From Holophagae bacterium (lineage in GTDB: Bacteria > Acidobacteriota > Holophagae > Acanthopleuribacterales > Acanthopleuribacteraceae), in assembly GCA_030429565.1 (NCBI GenBank), contig JAUIFE010000008.1, positions 300,559-364,558 on the forward strand: 64,000 bases of DNA, read 5' to 3'. Positions 37,901-46,814 of the stretch are shown in pieces (the stretch's first letter is position 1; each line of letters opens with the position of its first letter). Position numbers and translations under genes: made by a program. The notes beneath the pieces were generated by a model. It did no database searches and was not told where the DNA came from. It saw nothing but the letters and a program-made list of their open reading frames with translations.

Positions 37901-38085
37901 TGGCGATTGGTCTGGGCAGCGGCGCTGAAATGCGCGCGCCGCTGGCTATCGCCGTGATCGGCGGCTTGGTGTTCTCAACCGTGTTGACGCTCGTCATCAT
38001 TCCGGTTGTTTACGCGGCGGTGACGCCGGGGCTGAAGTTGCCCGAACGGCGACCGCGCAAGGTGAATCCGGAGGTGGCCGTATGA
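34999..38085 (+). CDS. RND efflux permease, first of a pair
   Basis: A 1028-residue inner-membrane permease of the AcrB/HAE1 type with 12 transmembrane helices and two large periplasmic loops. The start SIKRPVTVCMITIGFAAFG is the typical first helix. Helix 4 carries GMLVDNSIVVLES, so the proton-relay position has one Asp followed by Asn rather than the Asp-Asp of AcrB. The second half ends with the repeated FIMAT/TTATTVLGLIPMA-type segment. It forms a trimeric drug/proton antiporter with the adaptor. The last four bases (ATGA) overlap the next permease gene. Confidence 0.92.
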   Translation: MNIIGLSIKRPVTVCMITIGFAAFGLISLLKLPINLLPDLSYPTLTLETRYPGAAPEEVEFLITRPIEEAVAVIPNVKRISSSSKPELSQVTLEFNWGRKMDFAILDVSKKVDLLRFPEGIEKPRILRYDPNQDPILKISATSKEMSLAELRYFCEEDLKKRLESVSGLASIEVAGGREEIIQVELDEAELKRFGISIEEVKTRLNEENVNRAGGSLYENEARFLVRTLNEFGSLEDIGNTIISRKDDRRIYLREIAKITVGHKDLDHIARIDGSEGVSLAFYKEGDANTVTVSRSLRSAIDKQSEKFKDKLTLTTTFVGATFIEQAVEEVMSNAVIGGIIAILVLFFFLRDVRGTIIVGFAIPVSVMVCFFLMLQFGVSMNIMSLGGLALGIGMLVDNSIVVLESIFVRRSLGDDAAVAAEKGSSLVSGAVVASTLTTVVVFLPIVFIDGIGGQLFRDLGLTVTFALLASLVVSLTLMPTLFNLFSRWSKKKSKAERDSVSDEDVDAGVFADNLYSKFLTGALRYRYLVIIAVILLMVQIGGIYNSMRFNLVPELSQGDYYILAEMEEGTPINTTDRVAGWIEEQIMAEEGVKVVFSSVGEFNQGVETRTGENLAQINFSLAAETGAPDAILTRIRERLNNGPRFEYQVGTPSYFTFKTPVEVEIYNENQADLERANREMLAAMGTIKQLKDVRTTVAEGNPEVRIVFNRDTMSKLGLSISEVSNMIRDKIQGATPTRFVRSGRDLDIVVRLRQADREDLGGLDTLTVGYRENRPIYLTSVAEVIQDVGPAQIKRIKQQRAAVISAGVSGGDLKAVAAQLEPLKEQVIAAVPGTKIELGGQNEEMDKSFTSMAQMITLAVFLVYLVMASQFESLGHPFLILFTIPIGIGGGLVALYLADMEISVIALIGLVMLAGIVVNNAIVLIDYINQVRRSGTAVYEAIIIAGNRRMRPIFMTTATTVLGLIPMAIGLGSGAEMRAPLAIAVIGGLVFSTVLTLVIIPVVYAAVTPGLKLPERRPRKVNPEVAV

Positions 38086-41000
38086 AGCTCTGGGACTTGT
38101 CGGTTAAAAAACCGGTAACCGTCTTCATGGCCATGGTTTGTTTGCTGGTGCTGGGCGGAATCTCGCTGCAGCGCTTGAAATTGGCCTTCCTGCCCAAGGT
38201 TGATTTCCCCGGCATTTGGGTCGTGGCCAGTTATCCCAACTACAACCCGATGATTCTCGAACGCGAGGTCACCAAAAAGCTGGAAGAAGGCCTTTCCACC
38301 ATCAAAGGCGTGCGCAAGGTTTCCTCGCGCACCAGCGCCGACCAAGTCATGGTGCGTTTGCAGTTCGATTGGGGGATGGAGCTCGATTTAATCCGCCTTG
38401 AGGTCGGCCTCAAACTGGAAGAAATTAAGCCCAACCTGATGCCGGGTTTGCGGTACATCGACGTTCAGAGCTTTAACACCGAAGAAATTCCAGTCATTCA
38501 GGGGCGTATTTCGGCGCCGGGGATTGACCTGTCCGAGAACTACGATCTGCTGGAAAAGCACATCAAACAGAAGATCGAACGCATTCCCGGCGTGGCCAAG
38601 GTTGAGTTGGGTGGGGTTCTGCCCAAGGAAATTTCCATCGACCTGCGTTTGGATAAAATCAAAGAACACGGCGTCGATGTCGGCCAGGTGGTGCGTTCGC
38701 TGTCGCGCGACAACCTCAACCTGTCCGCCGGGAAAATTCACGCCAACGGCTTGACCTACAACCTGCGCGGCCAGGGCAAAATCGTCGATATGGACGAGTA
38801 CGGTGAAACCCGCGTCAATGACCAGGGTTTGCGCCTCAAGGACATCGCCGAAATTTACTACGAAGAGCCGCCGATTGGTTACAAACGCCATTTGGACGGC
38901 GACGCCGCGTTGGCCATTGAGGTCCTTAAAGAAAGCAACGCCAACACGGTGGAAGTTGCTTCGGAAGTAAACCGAGTGATTAACGACGAAATCTCCAAGG
39001 ATCCCGTGCTTGAGGGCATCACGCTGTTGGTGTGGGGCGACCAGGGCAAAGACATCACCAAAGGTTTAGACGGTTTAACCGAAGCCGGTTACTACGGCGC
39101 CTTCTTTGCGGTTTTTGTTCTCTTCCTGTTCCTGCGCCGCTTGGACGCGACCCTGATCGTCGCCACCGCGATTCCCATTTCCATCGTTGGTTCATTCCTG
39201 TTCCTGTATGCCTTTGGTTTCACCTTAAACATTCTGACCATGATGGGTTTGATGTTGGCCGTGGGCATGCTGGTTGACAACGCGGTTGTTGTTTTGGAGT
39301 CGATCTACCAAAAGTACATCGACGGCGCCGACCCAATCACCGCCACCACGGAAGGCACGCGCGAGGTGGTAATTGCCTTAATCGCGGCCACGATGACGAC
39401 CGTGATTGTGTTCCTGTCGTTGGTGTTTGCCGACGACAATGAGTTGGGTGTTTGGCTGTCTTCGATTGGTTTGACGATTTGCATCACCTTGGGTCTGTCG
39501 CTGTTGGTCTCAACCACGATCATTCCCTTATTTGCTTCCAAACTGCTCGGGAAAATCCAAAAGCCGTCGCATCCCAAGGACCCACTTTTCATGCGCTTCT
39601 ACGCGCACATCCTGCACTGGAGTTTGCGCCACCCGATTGTGACCGGCTTATTGCTCATCGTCGCATGTGTTTCGATTGCGTTCCCAGCCAGTCAGCTCGA
39701 GAAATTCAAGGGGACGTCTTTTAAAACCAACCGTTTGTTTTTCCGCTACGAGTACCAGGACTTCTTTTTCTTGTCCGACTCGGAAAAGGTCGTCAACCAA
39801 GTTGAAGCCTTCCTGGAAACCAAACGCGAGGAATGGGAAGTCGAATCGATTTACTCCTACATGGAGGCCAACGTCGGCCAAACAACCTTGAACTTCATTG
39901 ACGAAGACATGCCGGTTGAGCGCTACCGGGAAATTCGCAAGGAATTACGTGAAGAGTTACCCGAGATTGCCGGTGTCAAGTTCCTCATGGGTGACGAAAA
40001 CGAAGAAGGCGGCATGTCGATTCGCGTGCAGCTTTTTGGCACTGAAACCGAAGTGCTCAAAAACACCGGTGAACGTGTCGCCGCGCTGTTGGCCGATGTC
40101 GAGGGTTTGGAAGACATACGCAACGGCGAGCAGTCGGGCAAAAAGGAACTGCGTGTTTCTATCGACCGCGAAAAAGCCAACGAGTTGGGCATCACGCCGG
40201 CACAGGTTGCTGAAACCTTTGGGTTCACTCTGCGCTACCAATACCTGCCGCGTTTCCAAGTGGGTGAACGGGAAACCGACGTGACCTTTGGTTTGAGCAT
40301 CAAAGATCGCGCCTACATCCACCAGGTCGAACAAATCCCCATGGGTAACGGCGTGCGCCTCGGCAGCATCGCCAAGTTCGAATACGTCGATCGACCCGAC
40401 ACCATTCGCCGCGTTGACCGCAAAGCACACCATGTCGTGCGCGCTACTTACGAGGGTGAAAGCCCGCAAGAAGCGTGGAAAGCGATTGAGGCGCGCCTCG
40501 AAAACTTTGACTTTCCGCCTGGTGTCACCTGGTCGAAGAGCAACCGCCTGATTCAGGACGAACAGGAAATGAACGACCTCGCCATTAACGTGGGTTTGGC
40601 GTTGCTGTTGGTGTACCTAGTCATGGCCGGTTTATTTGAGTCGCTGGTACAACCGCTCATGATCTTCTCGACCATTATTTTCAGCATGGTCGGCGTGTTC
40701 TGGTTGCTGTTTGTCACGCAAACCGAGTTCGAAGTCATGGCCGGTATCGGCCTGCTGATTCTGATCGGCATTGTCGTTAACAACGGCATCATCATGATGG
40801 ATCGCATCAACCAATACATTGACCAAGACTGGGACCTCAAAGAGGCCGTGCGTCAGGGGGCTTTGGACCGTATTCGCCCCATCTTGATGACCGCCTCCAC
40901 CACCATCATCGGCCTGATCCCAATGGCTGTTGGCAACTCCTCGCTCGGCGGCGGTTATTACTTCCCGTTGGCGCGGACCGTCATTGGCGGCTTGACCTCG

Positions 41001-41153
41001 TCGACCGTTTTGACCTTGGTCGGCTTGCCACTCATCATTCTCACCACGGATTGGGTGTGGCGCAAAAACAAGGCTGTGGTCTTTTGGATTGTTCGCAAAA
41101 TTCGCCGCAAGCCGGTGGCGCTTGATCCAGAAATGCCGGGCAGCGCCGCCTAA
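38082..41153 (+). CDS. RND efflux permease, second of a pair
   Basis: A 1023-residue RND permease whose ATG overlaps the previous stop (ATGA), so the two are translationally coupled. It has the same 12-helix layout, starting KLWDLSVKKPVTVFMAMVCL. The helix-4 motif is GMLVDNAVVVLESI, again Asp-Asn. The second half includes LLILIGIVVNNGIIMMDRI and STTIIGLIPMAVG. Two different permeases with one adaptor suggest a heterotrimeric pump of the MdtBC kind, an inference from gene order. The outer-membrane partner must come from elsewhere, possibly the factor at 55004-56455. Confidence 0.92.
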   Translation: MKLWDLSVKKPVTVFMAMVCLLVLGGISLQRLKLAFLPKVDFPGIWVVASYPNYNPMILEREVTKKLEEGLSTIKGVRKVSSRTSADQVMVRLQFDWGMELDLIRLEVGLKLEEIKPNLMPGLRYIDVQSFNTEEIPVIQGRISAPGIDLSENYDLLEKHIKQKIERIPGVAKVELGGVLPKEISIDLRLDKIKEHGVDVGQVVRSLSRDNLNLSAGKIHANGLTYNLRGQGKIVDMDEYGETRVNDQGLRLKDIAEIYYEEPPIGYKRHLDGDAALAIEVLKESNANTVEVASEVNRVINDEISKDPVLEGITLLVWGDQGKDITKGLDGLTEAGYYGAFFAVFVLFLFLRRLDATLIVATAIPISIVGSFLFLYAFGFTLNILTMMGLMLAVGMLVDNAVVVLESIYQKYIDGADPITATTEGTREVVIALIAATMTTVIVFLSLVFADDNELGVWLSSIGLTICITLGLSLLVSTTIIPLFASKLLGKIQKPSHPKDPLFMRFYAHILHWSLRHPIVTGLLLIVACVSIAFPASQLEKFKGTSFKTNRLFFRYEYQDFFFLSDSEKVVNQVEAFLETKREEWEVESIYSYMEANVGQTTLNFIDEDMPVERYREIRKELREELPEIAGVKFLMGDENEEGGMSIRVQLFGTETEVLKNTGERVAALLADVEGLEDIRNGEQSGKKELRVSIDREKANELGITPAQVAETFGFTLRYQYLPRFQVGERETDVTFGLSIKDRAYIHQVEQIPMGNGVRLGSIAKFEYVDRPDTIRRVDRKAHHVVRATYEGESPQEAWKAIEARLENFDFPPGVTWSKSNRLIQDEQEMNDLAINVGLALLLVYLVMAGLFESLVQPLMIFSTIIFSMVGVFWLLFVTQTEFEVMAGIGLLILIGIVVNNGIIMMDRINQYIDQDWDLKEAVRQGALDRIRPILMTASTTIIGLIPMAVGNSSLGGGYYFPLARTVIGGLTSSTVLTLVGLPLIILTTDWVWRKNKAVVFWIVRKIRRKPVALDPEMPGSAA

Positions 41154-41171
41154 CCACCGACATCTGTCCAT

Positions 41172-41205
41172 AAAAAAGGGCCGCCCTTCACAGGCGGCCC
41201 TTTTT
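41172..41205. terminator. Bidirectional terminator between convergent genes
   Basis: A6 - GGGCCGCC (41178-41185), 7-nt loop, GGCGGCCC (41193-41200) - T5. It serves the RND operon (plus) and the convergent giant gene ending at 41237 (minus). Confidence 0.88.
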
Positions 41206-41236
41206 CTTTGGGGTGTTGGTACGTTTTTTGGGTGGG

Positions 41237-44200
41237 TTATTCTGGATCGTTGCACGTATCGTAAACGCCGATACCGAACACCATCCCTTGCATCATTTGC
41301 GCCGAGCCTTTCCACCAGCCCGAATCGTTGCCGACGTAGTTGGACCAAAAGGGCAGCAGGAAGTCGGGATCATCGTAAATGGCTTTGATTGCGTCACACA
41401 TGCCCAAGTTGGGATCCAGCTCATGGGACATCAACACCATCGCCGCCACGTGCGGTCGGTTGGATTCGTACATCCAGGCGTTGTCCACTTGGAACGGCCG
41501 ACAATCAACCACCGCCGTGCCGGCTGCGTTCAGCGTGCAGTCCATCATCGGCGCCCAATCACCGTTGATGTTGATCGCCGAACCCGGTGCCGCACGCATG
41601 GTGTAACGCACCAGGTTGTCGCCGATCTGAACCAGCGCCGGTCCCAAGATGCCTTCGATGTTGCCGTAGTTGCGGTAACTGCGTTGGAAGAAGCTGTACA
41701 TCATACCGGCCATCATGAAACCTTGCGGGTTAAGGCAGCTCGTGCCCGCGATGTCGTCGGCGCACATAATACCGGCGCTGAGATTGTCCAGCGCCAGCTC
41801 CGACAGCAGTTCCATTAGCCGATCATGGCAGGCGTTGCCGCCTTGTCCTGGCACGTACTCGGCGCAGTTGGCCAGCATCTCGAAGTACTGAATCATTTGG
41901 CGTGAGATTTCGACGCGGTTGACGAACTGCTCGCGTTGGGCCTCTTGCGCGCGGGGAATATTGAAGCGGTCGACGACCATGCGGCCTGCTTGTTGGAAGC
42001 GGTCGCGCATGATCGGGTTGGGTCGCAGCGCGTAGGCCAACTTCATACCTTCGTTGTAGGCGTAATCCGAGGAACCAAAGCCGCTGCGGTGCCATTGACC
42101 CTCACCGGTACCGCCGCTGTTCACCGGGAACCCGTTGCGGTTGCCGTGGCTGTGGGCGCCGATGTTCAGATACGCCGTGTGCATTTGCAGCCAGGCCGCC
42201 GGCAAGCTCAGATCCCACACCCATTTCGGATCGCCCGAACGCAGGAACTCCAGCATTTCCGCGCCTTGCGGATTCCAGTAGGCGTGTTTGCCGTCGTTTT
42301 CGTAGGGGTTATCCCAATCGATGCCGAAACGGTCGTAGGCGAATTCAGGCCAAAGCTGCGAGCCATAGGTTTTGCCGCGATCCCATTGACCACCCTGCTG
42401 CACCGTATCTTCGTGCATGAGGTTCATCGTATCGAGATAGGCGGTTTTGGGCGCGCTCGTCGCTTCGGTCCCCAAGCTCGGGTAAATGCCGCTCGCGTTG
42501 ATCGTCGTCAAAGGGGCGCGCACCAGCAGCCCGCGTTCCAATTGGTTGCGACCGCGCGTGCGGCTATTTTCGAAGAAAGCCGCAAGGGATTGCGTGGCCG
42601 TGGCGCGTGCCGTCGCCGTCAGGCCCAGGCGCGCGAAATGCCACAGGCCTTTGCCTTCACCGACAATCAGCGGTTCACTGACGAATTGCAGGGCCAAGGC
42701 GCCGTTGCGGTAGGCCAGCGCTTGGGGTTCGCGATTACGCAACCACGGCATTTGGATCGACGCCGTCACTGTCGCATTGCTGAGTGCGACCATGGGATCG
42801 CTAAAGAAGTCGTCGTTTTCGACTTGGTTGCCGTTGACCAATACCTCGGCGCGGCGCTGCCAAGGGTTGCCGCCGCCTTTGTTTTGGGCGACGCGGATGG
42901 TGGTGTTTTGCTCGGCCTCGCCGCTGGTGAGCGCCGTATCGCCGCCGTAGTGAACCGTAGTCGCCGCCGCATTAAATGGAAACAACCAGCTCGCTTCGTT
43001 GATCGTGACCGCCTGGTCCGTCCAGGGCCCGCTGAAGGCGTCGCTGCACTCGTTGCGGATGTGGTATTGCAGGACCACGTCGCCGCTGCCGCGATAGAAG
43101 GTGGCTGCCAAGGTATAGCCAAAGCGCTCGTAACCGCCCGCCGAGGCGCAACGCGCGCGGCCATTGGGGTCGACGAAATGGCCGCGCAATAGGACGACCG
43201 CTGCCAGTGGGCCGGTCGAAACCAGTTCGAAGCCGTCGGCATCCACTGTAACCCGGCCCGCGTCCGCCGTGCTGAGCACCACATCCTCAACGCCGTCGTT
43301 AAAAGCCAAGTAGGGGCCGGCACCTGCCGTGTGACGATAAACCGTTTCTAAATTACCGCTCGTGTCCGTTGCCAGCTCGATCTGATCAAACAACGCCGGA
43401 TTGGCGGGATCGAGGGTGAACCGCGCCGCGCCGGTGTCGATGACCGTGGCACCGGCGTTTTGTGTGACGATCAGTGCATTGGGATCGGCCGCCGGCGTTG
43501 TTGCGTCGCGTCGAATGGTCAGGGTGATTACCGACTCGGCCGGTACCGAAGCGAGGGTGCGCACTTCCAACCAACGCGCCGGCAGGGTCGGGTCGTCGCT
43601 AAGGCCGCCCCAACGCGAGGTGATCGTGAACTGAGCCGCGAGGCGGTTGCCGTCGCCGTCAACCAAGACCAAAGCCGCGGTGTCGGTTAAATCGGCCGCC
43701 GCCGCGACCGGAATGCTCGACCAGGCCGGCTCACACGAGCGCGCCGTCAGGCGGTCATTGCGAATTTCGACCGTCGTCAAAATACTGAACGGCGTTGTGG
43801 CGGCGGGTCCCAAGACCGCATCGTCGCAAACAAGTGGTGTCGGCACAGTTGTATCTTCAACCCGAATCGAAACCGAATCGGTTGCCGTTTGTTGGTTGGC
43901 GTCGGTGACCTGTAATTGCCAGGTCAGCGTTGTTTCCGTAGCCACATCCGGTGCCGTAAAGGTTGGGTTGGTAATACTCGCATCGCTCAAGGCAACCGTC
44001 GGCCCGGTGATTTGCGTCCAGGCATAGGTTAGCGCCGTGTTGCCGCCGGTGCCGGCGCCGTTGAGCTGAACCAAGTCGCCTTCGGTCACCTGTTGATCGG
44101 GTCCGGCGTCGGCGCTTGGCCCACCACTTTCCGGCTCGAATTCGGCCGTGATTTGCAAATCACCGGCCGTGCCGTCGACCGTCAGCGGGTTGGCCATGCC

Positions 44201-45541
44201 GTCCACATCACCCGACCAGCCGCGAAAGCTGAAGCCGGGGTCGGCACTCGCGGTGATCGTCAGCGTGGCATCGCAGGCGACCGCGTTGACGCCGGTGCGG
44301 TCGGTGCTGCCGCCCGCGCCCGTCGTCACCGTTACCTGATATAGGTCACAGTCGCTGCAGTCCATTTCGGCGATCAAATCGAGCACGGTCACGGCTGCTA
44401 TGCCGCCTGGCGGTGTTGTATTTGGCCACAACGGTAACAGTGAATTGAAGCTGAGCGCGCAACTGTTGGGTCTGTCATTGTCGGCAATCGTGAAGGTCAT
44501 GTTGGTGATAGCGCCCAGTTCCAAACCGTTGCCGTTGCTGAGCGTGAGCGTCAGATTTTCGTCGCCTTCAATCAGCGCGTCGTCGATCAGTGTCAGCGCG
44601 ATGTTTTGTGTGGTTTGTCCCGCTGCAAAGGTCAGGCGGCGCGTCGCCGTCGTGAAATCGCCGGTTGTCGCGTTGCCCGCCGTGGCCGTCACATCGACTG
44701 TGGCACTTTGTGTCGGTGTTTGGTCCAAGCTGACAGGGATTTGCACGGTGCCGGCGTCCTCCCGTGCCGAAGCCGTCGCCGTCGCAAAACTCGCGGCCGG
44801 TTGGGTGACGCCGTCGGCGCCGGTGACGCGCAGGTTGTCAAAGTCGACTTGGCCGGTACCGCTGCCGAATAGGGCGAGGTAGGTGCCGTTGGGATCGTTG
44901 GCGCTGTCGGCTGTGCTCAGCGTGAGGGGGGCCGCCGTTCCGAGATCGAGCTGAGCCGTCAGCGTGCCTTGATCGCGGCTGATCTGCAGTGGGTACCAGG
45001 TATCGAGCGCCAAGCCTTGCGGCATATCGATCGTGGCCAACACCGTGGTTTGCCAGGCGTTGCGACGACCGATCAGCATTGACCAGGTGCCCCATTCATG
45101 GCTGATGCGCACGTACCAGGCATCGTTCGTTCCCTGAAAAGGTTCGTTGCTGTCGGTTTGCGAAAAAAACACGACCGCCTCGGGACCACCTTGGCGCACG
45201 GCACTGAAACGCAAATCAACGTTAATCGCCAAGGGTAAATCTGCCGCCAACATTTGATTGTGGACGAGCGAACCGCCTGGCTCGCCGAGTGCCGCCACGC
45301 CGTTTGTCGCGGTGGCGTTGCCGCGCACAATCCAATCGGCGAGACCACTCGAAGCAAAGTCGTCGCTCATCAAAACTTGGGCGTTGAGTGTGGCGCCGAC
45401 ACCGAGCCACCACGCACATAGGGAAAGCAACACAAAGCGCGACCATGCGGTACGCCGGTAATATGGGTTAGGTTGGGCAAGCACACGAAGGGTCGGTTGC
45501 GACGAACCATGAGTCGCAACACCATCATGGGAAAAAACCAC
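41237..45541 (-). CDS. Giant secreted PcRGLX-like protein with Calx-beta and PKD-type domains
   Basis: The frame extends to 45670, but GTG 45541 has AGGAG (45550-45554) 8 nt upstream and leads into a signal peptide (SRFVLLSLCAWWLGVGA); I take it as the start, giving 1434 residues. A laminin-G-like beta domain (~55-245) is followed by a Calx-beta domain (~247-360, ending DENLTLTLSNG). Next come a Flg_new-type repeat domain (~400-477, FSFRGWSGDVDG), a PKD/K319-like domain (~477-563) and a PcRGLX/YetA-like region (~570-1434). The last region repeats the theme of the protein at 24831 but with different accessory modules. Polysaccharide binding or cleavage outside the cell is inferred. Confidence 0.65.
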   Translation of the reverse strand: MVFSHDGVATHGSSQPTLRVLAQPNPYYRRTAWSRFVLLSLCAWWLGVGATLNAQVLMSDDFASSGLADWIVRGNATATNGVAALGEPGGSLVHNQMLAADLPLAINVDLRFSAVRQGGPEAVVFFSQTDSNEPFQGTNDAWYVRISHEWGTWSMLIGRRNAWQTTVLATIDMPQGLALDTWYPLQISRDQGTLTAQLDLGTAAPLTLSTADSANDPNGTYLALFGSGTGQVDFDNLRVTGADGVTQPAASFATATASAREDAGTVQIPVSLDQTPTQSATVDVTATAGNATTGDFTTATRRLTFAAGQTTQNIALTLIDDALIEGDENLTLTLSNGNGLELGAITNMTFTIADNDRPNSCALSFNSLLPLWPNTTPPGGIAAVTVLDLIAEMDCSDCDLYQVTVTTGAGGSTDRTGVNAVACDATLTITASADPGFSFRGWSGDVDGMANPLTVDGTAGDLQITAEFEPESGGPSADAGPDQQVTEGDLVQLNGAGTGGNTALTYAWTQITGPTVALSDASITNPTFTAPDVATETTLTWQLQVTDANQQTATDSVSIRVEDTTVPTPLVCDDAVLGPAATTPFSILTTVEIRNDRLTARSCEPAWSSIPVAAAADLTDTAALVLVDGDGNRLAAQFTITSRWGGLSDDPTLPARWLEVRTLASVPAESVITLTIRRDATTPAADPNALIVTQNAGATVIDTGAARFTLDPANPALFDQIELATDTSGNLETVYRHTAGAGPYLAFNDGVEDVVLSTADAGRVTVDADGFELVSTGPLAAVVLLRGHFVDPNGRARCASAGGYERFGYTLAATFYRGSGDVVLQYHIRNECSDAFSGPWTDQAVTINEASWLFPFNAAATTVHYGGDTALTSGEAEQNTTIRVAQNKGGGNPWQRRAEVLVNGNQVENDDFFSDPMVALSNATVTASIQMPWLRNREPQALAYRNGALALQFVSEPLIVGEGKGLWHFARLGLTATARATATQSLAAFFENSRTRGRNQLERGLLVRAPLTTINASGIYPSLGTEATSAPKTAYLDTMNLMHEDTVQQGGQWDRGKTYGSQLWPEFAYDRFGIDWDNPYENDGKHAYWNPQGAEMLEFLRSGDPKWVWDLSLPAAWLQMHTAYLNIGAHSHGNRNGFPVNSGGTGEGQWHRSGFGSSDYAYNEGMKLAYALRPNPIMRDRFQQAGRMVVDRFNIPRAQEAQREQFVNRVEISRQMIQYFEMLANCAEYVPGQGGNACHDRLMELLSELALDNLSAGIMCADDIAGTSCLNPQGFMMAGMMYSFFQRSYRNYGNIEGILGPALVQIGDNLVRYTMRAAPGSAININGDWAPMMDCTLNAAGTAVVDCRPFQVDNAWMYESNRPHVAAMVLMSHELDPNLGMCDAIKAIYDDPDFLLPFWSNYVGNDSGWWKGSAQMMQGMVFGIGVYDTCNDPE

Positions 45542-45659
45542 GGGAAACGCTCCTGAATCCTCGGTTCGCAGACGTTGTGTGTTGGCTTGCAAAGGGTCGT
45601 CTTCGCTCAAACGGCCGGGCGGCGGGTGCGACATACGTCGACCAGCACGGGTCCCTTGA

Positions 45660-45674
45660 CGGTTTGACAAACCG
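45660..45674. promoter_or_regulatory. Perfect 15-bp palindrome upstream of the giant gene
   Basis: CGGTTTG-A-CAAACCG (7-bp arms, 1-nt centre) lies about 120 nt before the preferred start at 45541. The form fits a dimeric repressor site. The rest of 45542-45877 holds no clear gene; a possible 33-residue frame from ATG 45708 has no good ribosome binding site. Confidence 0.3.
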
Positions 45675-45877
45675 GTTCACCGCAACGCACGCGGATGGGG
45701 TTATTCATGTCGGTGGCCCCTGAAGGGCCGTTTTGTCCCTGAAGCGCCGTATACAATAAAATTAAAGGTTTACCTGGCAGAGGCGCTTCATCGCCGGTAA
45801 GAGGTGTGCCGCCGCTAAAGGTTGCAAGTGTTTGCCGGCTTTGTGACAACGTTCACCCTCGTTTCTTCCCTAAACGC

Positions 45878-45903
45878 AAAAAAGCCGTGCGCGGTGGCAC
45901 GGC
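45878..45903 (-). terminator. Intrinsic terminator of the kinase-leader-like gene
   Basis: On the minus strand GCCGTGC-CACCGC-GCACGGC (45884-45903) is followed by six T's. It lies about 35 nt past the stop at 45937. Confidence 0.8.
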
Positions 45904-45936
45904 TTTCTGCATGAAATGCGTGGTCGGTTTGCAATT

Positions 45937-46281
45937 TTAGGAAAAACGCAGCATTGGGTCGCTTAGCAGTGGGAAAAACCACTGGGTCCGTTCATTTTGC
46001 TGTTCTTTTTGGTCCTCTTGGCGTGCCCGCTCTTGCTCACTATCTTCGCGGTCTTGCCGGGCGCTGCGTTCCAGCAGGTGCGTTATTGAACGGCTCAATT
46101 TCAGCTCCGTTTCGGGTTCATCGGCATTGATTTCATGCCACAGGTTCAGGACTTCTTGCTTGAGGGCTTCATCTCTTTTGCACTTTCGCGAAATGACGCG
46201 CATCGCTTGATGAGGTTCTAAATCTAAAACCTCGTCGAGGATGCGGTTTATTTCGGACCAACGCGAAACTTCGTCTTTCAT
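45937..46281 (-). CDS. Small helical protein resembling the leader of acidobacterial Ser/Thr kinases
   Basis: ATG 46281 is preferred over 46308, since AAGGGAG lies between them at good spacing from the former; this gives 114 residues. The N-terminal pattern RWSEINRILDEVLDLEP...DEALKQEVLNLWHEI matches the segment found in front of the kinase domain in many Acidobacteria Pkn-type kinases (RW..I..L...AL.L.P....DE.LR.EV..LL). Here no kinase domain follows. Instead there is a highly charged Glu/Arg/Gln stretch and a short hydrophobic end (WFFPLLSDPMLRFS). It may be a detached regulatory segment or a remnant. A dedicated terminator supports it being an expressed gene. Confidence 0.55.
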   Translation of the reverse strand: MKDEVSRWSEINRILDEVLDLEPHQAMRVISRKCKRDEALKQEVLNLWHEINADEPETELKLSRSITHLLERSARQDREDSEQERARQEDQKEQQNERTQWFFPLLSDPMLRFS

Positions 46282-46814
46282 AGGCTCTTCTCCCTTAGGT
46301 GTGTTCATTGCGGCGATGACCTAAGCCCCAGATGGTGCCGGTCGGCGAATGGCCGGGTGAGGGGGGATCCGGCCGGCGCGGTTGTTCGAACACGGAGAAG
46401 GGTGTACCGGCATAGCTGCTACGGTGCGTTGGTGTTCTACTGAGCCCGCGAAGATGTCTTTTGACAAGACGTGAGATGAAGGTCCGGACCTGCCGTTTCG
46501 GTTGTCGGCTCTATCGAGCGTTGGAAAACGTTGTGAGCGATCGTTGGCTGCCCGCGGGCGGGTGGTGAACCGGAGTGTCCGGATCGCCGTCTGCCGGGGT
46601 TTGTGAGACGCACAATGTTTTCCAAAGCCCGTGGCGAACCGGGTTGGAAAGGGGGGATCCAAGCGAACCTTGGCTGCCCCGGCGGATAGTCTCAGGGAAA
46701 GGGGACACATCCGCCGAAAAAAAACGAATCGGGTTGATCTGCTTCACCTTTTTACAAAAACCGTACGTGAGGTGAATCTTTGTGCGGGGCGGAATTTTTT
46801 GGAGGCGGCGCCGC
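46282..46814. other. Intergenic, no gene recognised
   Basis: A 533-nt spacer between two minus-strand genes. Several overlapping frames exist on both strands, but all are Arg/Pro-rich shadow-type translations without ribosome binding sites. No convincing terminator for the pentapeptide gene is seen. Confidence 0.5.
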
